Assembly (NCBI RefSeq): GCF_016651255.1
Contig: NZ_JAEKEG010000041.1
Location: 1 to 35,862 of the forward strand
Direction of reading: 5' to 3'
Source of the DNA: Pseudomonas sp. TH10
Lineage (GTDB): Bacteria; Pseudomonadota; Gammaproteobacteria; Pseudomonadales; Pseudomonadaceae
DNA: 35,862 nt
A model generated the notes under the pieces. It had not been told where the DNA came from. It worked only from the letters and a program-made list of their open reading frames with translations, and ran no database searches. Position numbers and translations under genes: made by a program. How positions within the stretch are numbered: position 1 is the first letter of the stretch; each line of letters starts with the position of its first letter. This document shows, in pieces, positions 29,463 through 35,862 of the stretch.

Positions 29463-30635
29463 ATGGCTCAGCCCTACAGTGCGCGCAGTCGTGCGATCGA
29501 ACCGTTTCATGTGATGGCGTTGCTGGCGCGGGCCAATGAATTGCAGGCCGAGGGGCACGACGTGATCCACCTGGAAATCGGCGAGCCGGACTTCACCACG
29601 GCCGAGCCGATCATCCGTGCCGGGCAAGCGGCGCTGACGGCGGGTAAGACGCGCTACACGGCGGCGCGCGGGATTCCCGAGTTGCGCGAGGCTATTTCGG
29701 GGTTCTATCAGCAACGCTACGGCTTGAGCATCGATCCTCGGCGAATTCTGATCACGCCGGGCGGTTCGGGTGCGTTGCTGCTGGCCAGTGCGCTGCTGGT
29801 TGATCCGGGCAAGCATTGGTTGCTGGCGGATCCCGGTTATCCGTGTAACCGCCACTTTCTGCGCTTGGTCGAGGGCGCGGCGCAGTTGGTGCCTGTCGGC
29901 CCAGAGGTGCGTTATCAATTGACCCCGGATCTGGTCGAACGGCATTGGGACCACGACAGCGTTGGCGCGTTGGTCGCGTCGCCGGCCAACCCGACCGGCA
30001 CGATTCTGACCCGCGATCAGCTGGCCGGGTTATCCACAGCCATCAAGGCCCGGCACGGGCATCTGGTGGTGGACGAGATCTATCACGGCCTGACTTACGG
30101 CACCGATGCCGCCAGCGTGCTGGAAGTCGATGACAGCGCTTTTGTGTTGAACAGTTTCTCCAAGTATTTCGGCATGACCGGTTGGCGCCTCGGCTGGCTG
30201 GTGGCTCCGGAGGCGGCGGTCAGCGAGCTGGAAAAACTCGCACAGAACCTCTACATCAGCGCGCCGAGCATGGCGCAATACGCGGCACTGGCTTGTTTTG
30301 AACCAGACACCATCGCGATTCTGGAAGAGCGTCGTGCCGAGTTCGGTCGTCGTCGGGATTTCCTTCTGCCGGCGTTGCGCGAGCTGGGTTTCAACATTGC
30401 CGTGGAGCCCGAGGGCGCATTCTATCTTTATGCAGATATCAGCAAGTTCGGCGGCGATGCCTTCGCGTTCTGCCGACATTTCCTTGAAACCGAGCATGTT
30501 GCGTTTACCCCGGGGCTGGACTTCGGACGCTATCAGGCCAGCCATCATGTGCGTTTTGCTTACACGCAAAACCTCCTTCGCTTACAGGAAGCGGTGGAAC
30601 GGATTGCGCGTGGCTTGAAGAGTTGGCAAGGCTGA
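29463..30635 (+). CDS. Class I pyridoxal-phosphate aminotransferase
   Basis: The 390-residue product has the fold-type I pattern: [86 protein letters not shown], the PLP lysine K234 in [17 protein letters not shown], and the C-terminal substrate carboxylate Arg in [11 protein letters not shown]. It is of the aspartate/alanine-type aminotransferase group. The exact substrate is not shown by sequence. AAGGAA lies 6 bases before the ATG. The stop overlaps the sfsA start by one base (TGATG). An equivalent gene sits beside dksA in P. aeruginosa. Confidence 0.9.
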   Translation: MAQPYSARSRAIEPFHVMALLARANELQAEGHDVIHLEIGEPDFTTAEPIIRAGQAALTAGKTRYTAARGIPELREAISGFYQQRYGLSIDPRRILITPGGSGALLLASALLVDPGKHWLLADPGYPCNRHFLRLVEGAAQLVPVGPEVRYQLTPDLVERHWDHDSVGALVASPANPTGTILTRDQLAGLSTAIKARHGHLVVDEIYHGLTYGTDAASVLEVDDSAFVLNSFSKYFGMTGWRLGWLVAPEAAVSELEKLAQNLYISAPSMAQYAALACFEPDTIAILEERRAEFGRRRDFLLPALRELGFNIAVEPEGAFYLYADISKFGGDAFAFCRHFLETEHVAFTPGLDFGRYQASHHVRFAYTQNLLRLQEAVERIARGLKSWQG

Positions 30636-31348
30636 TGCGTTTTTATCCTCCTCTGGAAGAGGCGCGACTGATTCGTCGTTACAAGCGTTTTCTCACTGAT
30701 ATCGAGACCGTTGACGGCGAGTTGTTGACCATTCACTGCCCGAATACCGGTTCGATGCTCAATTGCCAAGTCGAAGGCGGGCAGGTCTGGTTCAGTCGCT
30801 CCAACGACCCGAAGCGCAAACTGCCTGGCACTTGGGAAATCGGCGAAACCCCGCAAGGCCGCTTGTTTTGCGTGAACACCGCGCGGGCTAACGGGTTGGT
30901 CGAAGAAGCTTTGCTGGCCGGGGTTATCACTGAGCTGAACGGGTTTACCGCGCTGAAGCGTGAGGTGGCTTACGGGCAAGAGAAGAGTCGCATCGATTTT
31001 CGCCTCGAATACCCGAGCGGCCCGGCCTATATCGAGGTGAAAAGCGTCACCCTGGGTTTCGATGGTACTGATGTGGCGGCGTTCCCCGATGCCGTGACCC
31101 AGCGCGGCGCCAAGCATCTGCGTGAACTGGCGCACCTGGCGCGGGACGGCATTCGCGCGGTGCAGTTGTATTGCGTGAATCTCAGCGGGATTGAGGCCGT
31201 ACGGCCCGCCGAGGAGATCGATTCGGCCTACGCCGATGCCTTGCGTGAAGCAGTCGCCTGTGGTGTTGAAGTGCTGGCTTACGGCGTACGGCTAAACCAT
31301 GAAGAGATGGTGATCGACCGCCGCCTCGATGTGCTGCTCAACGGCTAA
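30635..31348 (+). CDS. sfsA: DNA/RNA nuclease SfsA (sugar fermentation stimulation protein)
   Basis: The 237-residue product has the SfsA layout: [23 protein letters not shown] with OB-like N-terminus, [21 protein letters not shown], and the nuclease-like core [19 protein letters not shown]...[11 protein letters not shown]...[18 protein letters not shown]. The PD-(D/E)XK-type residues are visible as D...E-V-K. SfsA was first described as affecting maltose metabolism in E. coli and was later linked to nucleic-acid binding/cleavage; its role is not settled. The start at 30635 is the ATG in TGATG shared with the upstream stop; a TTG at 30623 would extend it by four residues with no benefit. It overlaps the convergent Rieske gene by four bases. 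Confidence 0.93.
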   Translation: MRFYPPLEEARLIRRYKRFLTDIETVDGELLTIHCPNTGSMLNCQVEGGQVWFSRSNDPKRKLPGTWEIGETPQGRLFCVNTARANGLVEEALLAGVITELNGFTALKREVAYGQEKSRIDFRLEYPSGPAYIEVKSVTLGFDGTDVAAFPDAVTQRGAKHLRELAHLARDGIRAVQLYCVNLSGIEAVRPAEEIDSAYADALREAVACGVEVLAYGVRLNHEEMVIDRRLDVLLNG

Positions 31349-31662
31349 ACATTGATCCACAGGCCCTGAGCATCTTCACGGCAGTCAATGGCCGTCAACG
31401 ACTGCCCGGCGCAAGGCCCGGCGACGCATTCACCGTCCTCGATCAGAAACAGTGCGCCATGGGTAGCGCACTGAATCAAACTGTTGCTCGGGTCGAGAAA
31501 CTGGTCGGGATGCCATTCCAGACCCACGCCTCGGTGCGGACAGCGATTCAGATAGACATACGCCTGACCGTTGCGGCGCACGGCAAACAGCTTTTTCCCG
31601 TCGATTTCAAAACCGCGGCTACCGGCCTCGGCCAGATCGGCGCCCGCGCACAGAAACTTCAT
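31345..31662 (-). CDS. Rieske [2Fe-2S] ferredoxin-like protein
   Basis: The 105-residue soluble protein has both Rieske boxes: RCPHRG with Cys41 and His43, and QCATHGALF with Cys65 and His68, the 2Cys-2His ligands of the cluster. The spacing of 21 residues between boxes is within the family range. It has no signal peptide or membrane helix, so it resembles stand-alone ferredoxin components of dioxygenases or NirD-like proteins. No oxygenase or reductase gene lies nearby, so its partner is unknown. It is convergent with sfsA (4-base overlap) and divergent from the phu operon. Confidence 0.9.
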   Translation of the reverse strand: MKFLCAGADLAEAGSRGFEIDGKKLFAVRRNGQAYVYLNRCPHRGVGLEWHPDQFLDPSNSLIQCATHGALFLIEDGECVAGPCAGQSLTAIDCREDAQGLWINV

Positions 31663-31704
31663 GGCTATCCTCTAATGTCTGCTCGTGTCCGGATATGTCC
31701 GAGC

Positions 31705-31732
31705 TTGACGTTTAAATGCAAACAATTATCAA
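31705..31732 (+). promoter_or_regulatory. Promoter of phuTUVW with overlapping candidate Fur box
   Basis: TTGACG and TATCAA are spaced by 16 bases, giving a reasonable sigma-70 promoter. Over the spacer and -10, the 19 bases at 31712-31730 match the Fur consensus GATAATGATAATCATTATC at about 12 positions. Iron repression of the haem operon is expected, but the match is only moderate. The leader of about 90 bases to phuT contains no clear structure. Confidence 0.5.
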
Positions 31733-31827
31733 ATGGCGCCCTTCACCCGAAGGGTGGCTGACAGACGCCGAGGATACTTGGCCTGGCATCCGCGTGCGCG
31801 GGAAAACCTCATTCAAGGAAGCTGTGC

Positions 31828-32699
31828 ATGCGCCTGAGTACCCACGTTGCTGTGCTGTGTGTCGGACTTTTAGTCAGCCACCAGGCTGCAGCGGCTGATT
31901 TGCCGCAACGTTGGGTCAGTGCTGGCGGCGCGTTGTCGGAGTGGGTCAGCGTGCTGGGGGAGAGTCGAAGCTGGTCGGGGTCGACACCACCAGCCAGCAC
32001 CCGCCAGCGCTCAAGGCGTTACCGAGCATTGGCTATCAGCGCCAGCTGTCGGCGGAGGGCATTCTGAGCCTGCGCCCACAGATTCTTGTGGGGACCGAGG
32101 AGATGGGGCCACCACCGGTGTTGTCGCAGGTGCGCACTGCGGGGGTGCAGGTCGAATTGTTCTCGGCCCAGCCTGACCTGGCGGCATTGCAGGGTAATTT
32201 GCAGCACCTGGGCAAATTGCTGGGTGCTGAGGAGCAGGCGTCCCGGGCGTTCCAGTCCTATCGCTCGCAACTTGACGAGCAACAGCTTCGGGTGACCCAG
32301 GCGCAGCTCAGGCAAAAGGCTCCCGGAGTGCTGTTGCTGGTCGGTCATGCCGGTGGCAAACCGTTGATCGCCGGCCAGGGCACGGCCGCAGACTGGATGC
32401 TGAAGAAGGCCGGCGGGCACAACCTGGCAACTCATACCGGCTACAAGCCGTTTTCCGTCGAAGCGTTGGCCAGCCTCAATCCGCAGGTGCTGGTGTTCGC
32501 CGATCGCGTACTGACAGGTGAAGAGGCCCGCGCGGCGTTGTTCAGGGAAAACCCGATTCTTTCCTCGACCCTTGCCGCCAAGAACGGGCGGGTCATCCAG
32601 CTGGATCCGACCTTGCTGGTAGGCGGGCTGGGGCCGCGCTTGCCCGATGCGTTGAGGTCGCTCGCTGACGGCTTCTACCCGGGTATGTCCGCGCAATGA
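31828..32699 (+). pseudogene. phuT: Haemin ABC transporter periplasmic binding protein PhuT/HmuT, frameshifted
   Basis: PhuT carries haem from the outer-membrane receptor to the inner-membrane permease. The start MRLSTHVAVLCVGLLVSHQAAAADLPQRWVSAGGALSEW has a signal peptide, and AAGGAA lies 7 bases upstream. After VSVLG the frame is lost. The other frame goes on GGESKLVGVDTTSQHPPALKALPSIGYQRQLSAEGILSLRPQILVGTEEMGPP, with the periplasmic-binding fold typical of the FhuD/BtuF group, to a stop at 32697-32699. One G is missing from the run 31956-31960 (five Gs where six fit). The repaired protein has about 290 residues. Its stop overlaps the permease start as ATGA. Confidence 0.88.
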
Positions 32700-33733
32700 A
32701 CGTACTGGTCAAACCCCGAACCCTGTTCATTGGCTTGAGCCTGTTGTGCCTGCTGGCTATCTGGTTGTCGTTGGCACTCGGGCCGGTCAGCCTGCCCTTG
32801 GTCGATACCTTGCGCGCCGGCTTGCGCATGGTGGGTGTGCCCATTGCGCCTGAGGGCCTGGAGCAGGCTGAATTGATCCTCGGCCAGATTCGCCTGCCCC
32901 GAACCCTGCTGGGCCTGGCGGTAGGCGGGGTGTTGGCGCTGTCTGGCGTGGCGATGCAGGGTTTGTTTCGCAACCCGCTGGCCGATCCAGGGCTGGTGGG
33001 GGTCTCCAGTGGCGCTGCCTTGGGGGCGGCCATCGCGATTGTCGGCGGCTCGGCATTTGGCGGGCTACCAGAGTCCTTCGGGCCGTATCTGTTATCGCTG
33101 TGTGCCTTCCTCGGTGGGCTGGGGGTGACCGCGCTGGTGTATCGACTGGGCCGGCGCAACGGTCAGACAAATGTCGCGACCATGTTGTTGGCCGGTATCG
33201 CCCTGACAGCGTTGGCGGGTTCGGCCGTCGGGCTCTTCACTTATATGGCCGATGACGCCACCCTGCGCACTCTGACTTTCTGGAACCTGGGGAGCCTCAA
33301 TGGCGCCAGTTACTCGCGACTCTGGCCCTTGTTACTGGTCAGTGTCGGCGTGGCGCTATGGTTGCCACGCCGGGCGAGGGCGCTGAACGCGTTATTGTTG
33401 GGCGAGTCCGAAGCCGGCCACCTGGGCATCGACGTCGAAAGGCTCAAGCGCGAGCTGGTGTTTTGCACCGCGCTGGGGGTCGGCGCGGCGGTGGCGGCGG
33501 CCGGCATGATCGGCTTTGTCGGGTTGGTCGTGCCGCACCTGGTGCGACTGCTGGCCGGTCCCGACCATCGGGTGCTGTTACCGGCTTCGATACTGGCCGG
33601 TGCCAGCCTGCTGTTGTTTGCCGATCTGGTCGCCCGTCTGGCCCTGGCGCCGGCCGAGCTGCCGATCGGGATAGTCACCGCGTTCATCGGCGCCCCGTTC
33701 TTTCTATTGCTACTGGTCCGGAGGCGCGTGTGA
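32696..33733 (+). CDS. phuU: Haemin ABC transporter permease PhuU/HmuU (FecCD family)
   Basis: The 345-residue permease has about 10 membrane segments and the FecCD signatures: [63 protein letters not shown], and [30 protein letters not shown], including the EAA-like loop that contacts the ATPase. It is translationally coupled to phuT (ATGA) and to the ATPase gene (TGATG). Its haem rather than siderophore or cobalamin specificity is inferred from the phuT/ChaN/prrF neighbours. Confidence 0.92.
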   Translation: MNVLVKPRTLFIGLSLLCLLAIWLSLALGPVSLPLVDTLRAGLRMVGVPIAPEGLEQAELILGQIRLPRTLLGLAVGGVLALSGVAMQGLFRNPLADPGLVGVSSGAALGAAIAIVGGSAFGGLPESFGPYLLSLCAFLGGLGVTALVYRLGRRNGQTNVATMLLAGIALTALAGSAVGLFTYMADDATLRTLTFWNLGSLNGASYSRLWPLLLVSVGVALWLPRRARALNALLLGESEAGHLGIDVERLKRELVFCTALGVGAAVAAAGMIGFVGLVVPHLVRLLAGPDHRVLLPASILAGASLLLFADLVARLALAPAELPIGIVTAFIGAPFFLLLLVRRRV

Positions 33734-34500
33734 TGCTGCGTACGCAGAATCTGCAAATCCGCAGGGGCACCAAGGCGGTGCTGACGGACATCACGCTTGA
33801 GCTCAAGCCTGGAGAGGTGCTCGGCGTGCTGGGCCCCAACGGTGCCGGCAAAAGTACTTTGCTGGGGGCGTTGTGCGGTGAGTTGAAGGCTGATCACGGC
33901 AGCGTCTGGCTCAATGAGCTGGAGTTGAGCCAGTGCACGGGTGTCCAGCGAGCCCAGCGATTGGCCGTATTGCCGCAAGTCTCGACGCTGGACTTCGCCT
34001 TCCGTGTCGAGGAAGTTGTCGGTATGGGCCGTTTGCCTTATCAAACCGGTCGAGTGCGCGATGACGAAATCGTCACTGCCGCCTTGCAGGCCGCTGACGC
34101 CGGTCACTTGAGCGGCCGCAGCTACCTGGCACTGTCGGGTGGCGAACGCCAGCGGGTGCATCTGGCCAGGGTGCTGGCGCAGTTGTGGCCGGGGCAGGCA
34201 GGACAGACCTTGTTGCTCGATGAGCCGACCTCAATGCTCGATCCGCTGCACCAGCACACCACGTTGCAAGCCGTGCGCGAATTTGCCAACCGGGGCGCGG
34301 CAGTGCTGGTGATCCTGCATGACCTGAACCTGGCCGCGCGCTATTGTGATCGCCTGTTGCTGCTCGAAGGCGGCCGGCAGGTGGCGCTGGATACGCCCGA
34401 GCAGGTATTGCGCCCGGAGCCGCTGAAGGCAGTGTTCGGGCTCGAAGTGCTGGTGCAGCCGCATCCGGAGCGTGGACATCCGCTGATCATTGCTCGTTGA
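33733..34500 (+). CDS. phuV: Haemin ABC transporter ATP-binding protein PhuV/HmuV
   Basis: The 255-residue ATPase has Walker [14 protein letters not shown]-loop [13 protein letters not shown], signature [20 protein letters not shown], Walker [14 protein letters not shown] and switch [18 protein letters not shown]. The last segment [25 protein letters not shown] is typical of HmuV. The start at 33733 ([16 protein letters not shown]) shares its A with the stop of the permease gene. A longer in-frame ORF from 33358 is an out-of-frame reading of phuU and is not used. Confidence 0.94.
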   Translation: MLRTQNLQIRRGTKAVLTDITLELKPGEVLGVLGPNGAGKSTLLGALCGELKADHGSVWLNELELSQCTGVQRAQRLAVLPQVSTLDFAFRVEEVVGMGRLPYQTGRVRDDEIVTAALQAADAGHLSGRSYLALSGGERQRVHLARVLAQLWPGQAGQTLLLDEPTSMLDPLHQHTTLQAVREFANRGAAVLVILHDLNLAARYCDRLLLLEGGRQVALDTPEQVLRPEPLKAVFGLEVLVQPHPERGHPLIIAR

Positions 34501-34521
34501 ATCTGTCATAGGAGCGTAAAC

Positions 34522-35406
34522 ATGCGCGCAGTCTTGATTCTGGTGGTGCTCCTGCTGGGGGCCTGTACGCATGTTTCCGCGCCGCCACCTGCTCCACCTC
34601 CGCCGCCTCCTGTGGCCGGGGAGATTCGTGACCTGCGCACTGGCCAGGTGTTGACGGCAGAGCAACTGCTGGCGGCGCTGGCCAGGCCATCGCGGCTGAT
34701 CGTGGGCGAGCAACACGACAATCGTGATCACCACGCCTTGCAGTTGTGGTTGCTGCAAGCCTTGGGTGAGCAACGAACCCAAGGCAGCCTGCTGCTCGAA
34801 ATGCTCACCCCGGACCAACAACCGCATGTCGATCAGGTTCGCCAGGCCTCCAAGCCCCCGGCGGATTTGCGCGATGCATTGGCCTGGCAGGAAGGTTGGG
34901 ACTGGGCGCTGTACGGGCCCATCATTCAGTTTGCCCTGACCCAGCCGTATCCCTTGCTTGCCGCAAATCTGGACCCGCTGGAAGTCCGTGCGGCGTATAC
35001 CCACCCGGCGATGCCAAGCGGTTCTCGGTCCAGCGCAGAGGCCGTAAAGGATGAACTGCTCAAGCAAGTCCGCGACTCCCATTGCGGCCTGCTGCCCAAG
35101 TCGCAACTGCCCGCGATGCTGGCGGTCCAGCAACAACGGGACCGACGCATGGCCGAACGCCTGCTCGCAGCGCCGGAGCCTGCCTTGCTGTTCGCTGGCG
35201 CTTTTCATGCGCGCAAGGATGTCGGCGTGCCAATCCATCTGATGGATCTGGGGGCGCAGGAGGGAGCGACGGTGTTGATGCTGGCTCAGCAGGGCAGTGA
35301 GGTCACGGTGGGGATGGCGGATTATGTCTGGTATACGCCGAAGGTGAAGGCGCCGGATTATTGTAAGCAGATGCGCAAGCAGCTCGGGAAAACCCGCAAA
35401 AAATGA
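34522..35406 (+). CDS. phuW: ChaN-family haem-binding lipoprotein PhuW
   Basis: The 294-residue product has a lipoprotein signal peptide with lipobox LLLGAC (Cys15), then a Pro-rich stretch (SAPPPAPPPPPPVAG) and the ChaN domain (about 35-285: ARPSRLIVGEQHDNRDHHALQLWLLQAL, LLLEMLTPDQQ, LLFAGAFHARKDVGVPIHLMDL). ChaN proteins bind haem as a stacked pair and are iron-regulated. In P. aeruginosa the homologue PhuW closes the phuSTUVW operon and is next to prrF, exactly as here. Asp/Glu/His pairs near GEQHDNRDHH may be the metal or haem site, which is inference. AGGAG lies 8 bases before the ATG, and the 21-base gap after phuV indicates one operon. Confidence 0.93.
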   Translation: MRAVLILVVLLLGACTHVSAPPPAPPPPPPVAGEIRDLRTGQVLTAEQLLAALARPSRLIVGEQHDNRDHHALQLWLLQALGEQRTQGSLLLEMLTPDQQPHVDQVRQASKPPADLRDALAWQEGWDWALYGPIIQFALTQPYPLLAANLDPLEVRAAYTHPAMPSGSRSSAEAVKDELLKQVRDSHCGLLPKSQLPAMLAVQQQRDRRMAERLLAAPEPALLFAGAFHARKDVGVPIHLMDLGAQEGATVLMLAQQGSEVTVGMADYVWYTPKVKAPDYCKQMRKQLGKTRKK

Positions 35407-35430
35407 AAGGCCGGGCATGTTTCAGCGGGC

Positions 35431-35545
35431 AAAAAAAGACCCGGTAAAAAACCGGGTCAAATAACCGTGATTAGCCTGATGAGGAGATAATCTGAGAGTC
35501 CGAACCAAGGGCTTTTCAGAATATCGACTGATCTCGCGACCAGTT
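35431..35545 (-). ncRNA. prrF: PrrF small RNA (iron-responsive)
   Basis: PrrF sRNAs are made when iron is scarce and, with Hfq, repress mRNAs of iron-using proteins such as SodB and TCA enzymes. The minus strand reads ACTGGTCGCGAGATCAGTCG from the start, then the strongly conserved pairing core GGACTCTCAGATTATC followed by TCCTCATCAGGCTAATCACGG, and ends in a GACCCGGT/ACCGGGTC terminator with seven Us, about 115 bases in all. It is preceded by a consensus promoter with a Fur box. The position next to phuW is the same as in P. aeruginosa, where two copies lie in tandem; only one is seen here. Its 3' end faces the 3' end of phuW. Confidence 0.95.
35438..35458 (-). terminator. Terminator of prrF
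   Basis: GACCCGGT and ACCGGGTC pair over an A/U loop. On the minus strand seven Ts follow, so the direction is mainly leftward. On the plus strand it may also weakly end phuW mRNA, 31 bases after the phuW stop. Confidence 0.93.
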
Positions 35546-35547
35546 GT

Positions 35548-35579
35548 GATAATCATAGCGATTCTCATTACCATGTCAA
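35548..35579 (-). promoter_or_regulatory. prrF promoter with Fur box
   Basis: On the minus strand TTGACA (35574-35579) and TATGAT (35552-35557), spacing 16, form a near-consensus sigma-70 promoter. GATAATCATAGCGATTCTC at 35548-35566 matches the 19-base Fur consensus at about 14 positions and covers the -10, so iron-loaded Fur should block transcription. Confidence 0.9.
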
Positions 35580-35655
35580 CAGCTGATTGATCGTTAATTT
35601 GTAATTGCCCTGAAAGCCACGTAGTCAGAGGCTTCCAGGCCAGTCAGCGGGCAAT

Positions 35656-35862
35656 TCAGTTCTTGTGCCGTGAAGAGATGGCCTCCAGTTGCTTGTTCAG
35701 TGCTTCCTTTCGCTCCGCAGGAATATCGTTCCAGTGCACGTCCATCAGCGCACCTTCGATCGCATACAACAACACCTTGGACGCTCGAAACCCGCGCGTG
35801 CGCACGGCGCGATAGGCATCCACCGCCCCGAGGCGACGCAAGTCCGAGGCGCTGTGAATGCC
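35656..35862 (-). CDS. TfoX C-terminal-domain protein, 5' end beyond the window
   Basis: Only the last 68 codons are inside the window. They read GIHSASDLRRLGAVDAYRAV RTRGFRASKVLLYAIEGALMDV and end KQLEAISSRHKN. This helical region with LRRLGAVDAYR and LLYAIEGALMDVHW is the TfoX/Sxy C-terminal domain, found in competence regulators and in stand-alone DNA-binding-like small proteins. In Pseudomonas such proteins are mostly uncharacterised. The frame is open to the window edge. It reads toward prrF on the same strand, with a 110-base gap that includes the prrF promoter. Confidence 0.8.
   Translation of the reverse strand, partial: GIHSASDLRRLGAVDAYRAVRTRGFRASKVLLYAIEGALMDVHWNDIPAERKEALNKQLEAISSRHKN

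Noticed and set aside
34231..35418. 395-residue minus-strand frame over phuV and phuW
   Set aside because: It is a shadow of two well-supported plus-strand genes.

Overview
The window is ordinary chromosome of a Pseudomonas of the fluorescens/putida side of the genus. This rests on gene order (pilA-pilBCD-coaE-yacG; acs-pgi-panD-panC-panB-folK-pcnB-crcZ-cbrB-cbrA-gluQ-dksA; phuTUVW next to prrF), GC-rich codon use, Pseudomonas-only families (DUF2790, OprD porins) and the typical GTGGGAGCGAGC / GCGGGCTTGCCCGCGA REP sequences between genes. No prophage, integron, CRISPR array, transposase or tRNA was seen.

Layout. 1-2.1 kb: tail of an OprD-family porin, a small DUF2790 secreted protein and a CbiM-like membrane protein. 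2.1-7.4 kb: type IV pilus biogenesis genes pilB-pilC-pilD running leftwards into coaE and yacG through very short gaps or ATGA overlaps, with pilA divergent behind a good sigma-54 -24/-12 promoter. 7.4-13.7 kb: BON-domain protein, DUF2845, a large DUF748 envelope protein, an RlmI-like methyltransferase and a DUF2236 protein. 13.8-22.2 kb: acs, pgi, panD, panC, panB, folK, pcnB, all leftward. 22.3-27.5 kb: the carbon-regulation locus, with the Crc/Hfq-sequestering sRNA CrcZ, its sigma-54 promoter and two upstream CbrB-type palindromes, then cbrB, cbrA and a 58-codon membrane ORF overlapping cbrA. 27.5-29.1 kb: gluQ and dksA. 29.4-31.7 kb: an aminotransferase, sfsA and a Rieske protein. 31.7-35.6 kb: a haem-uptake ABC operon (phuTUV plus ChaN-like lipoprotein phuW) behind a candidate Fur-box promoter, then a PrrF iron-responsive sRNA on the opposite strand with its own Fur box. 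The window ends inside a TfoX C-terminal-domain gene.

The RNA regulators link the genes. CbrB and sigma-54 should drive CrcZ, which titrates Hfq/Crc. The acs leader carries AANAANAA-type motifs overlapping its Shine-Dalgarno, so it may be a target of the regulator that CrcZ controls. PrrF and the phu operon are two iron-responsive units side by side.

The most unusual property is a high density of single-base indels. Nine genes (oprD, the CbiM-like gene, pilD, pilB, DUF748, DUF2236, panC, gluQ, phuT) change frame once, mostly by gain or loss of one base in a short homopolymer, and both halves stay recognisable. Because they include biosynthetic genes and unrelated functions, I think sequencing/assembly error is more likely than decay, but the sequence alone cannot settle it. 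No previously undescribed system was recognised. The items most worth a second look are the REP-derived C-terminal extension of FolK, the cbrA-overlapping small ORF, the CbrB-site/terminator arrangement, the CA motifs at acs and panD, and a possible sigma-54 promoter for the BON gene.
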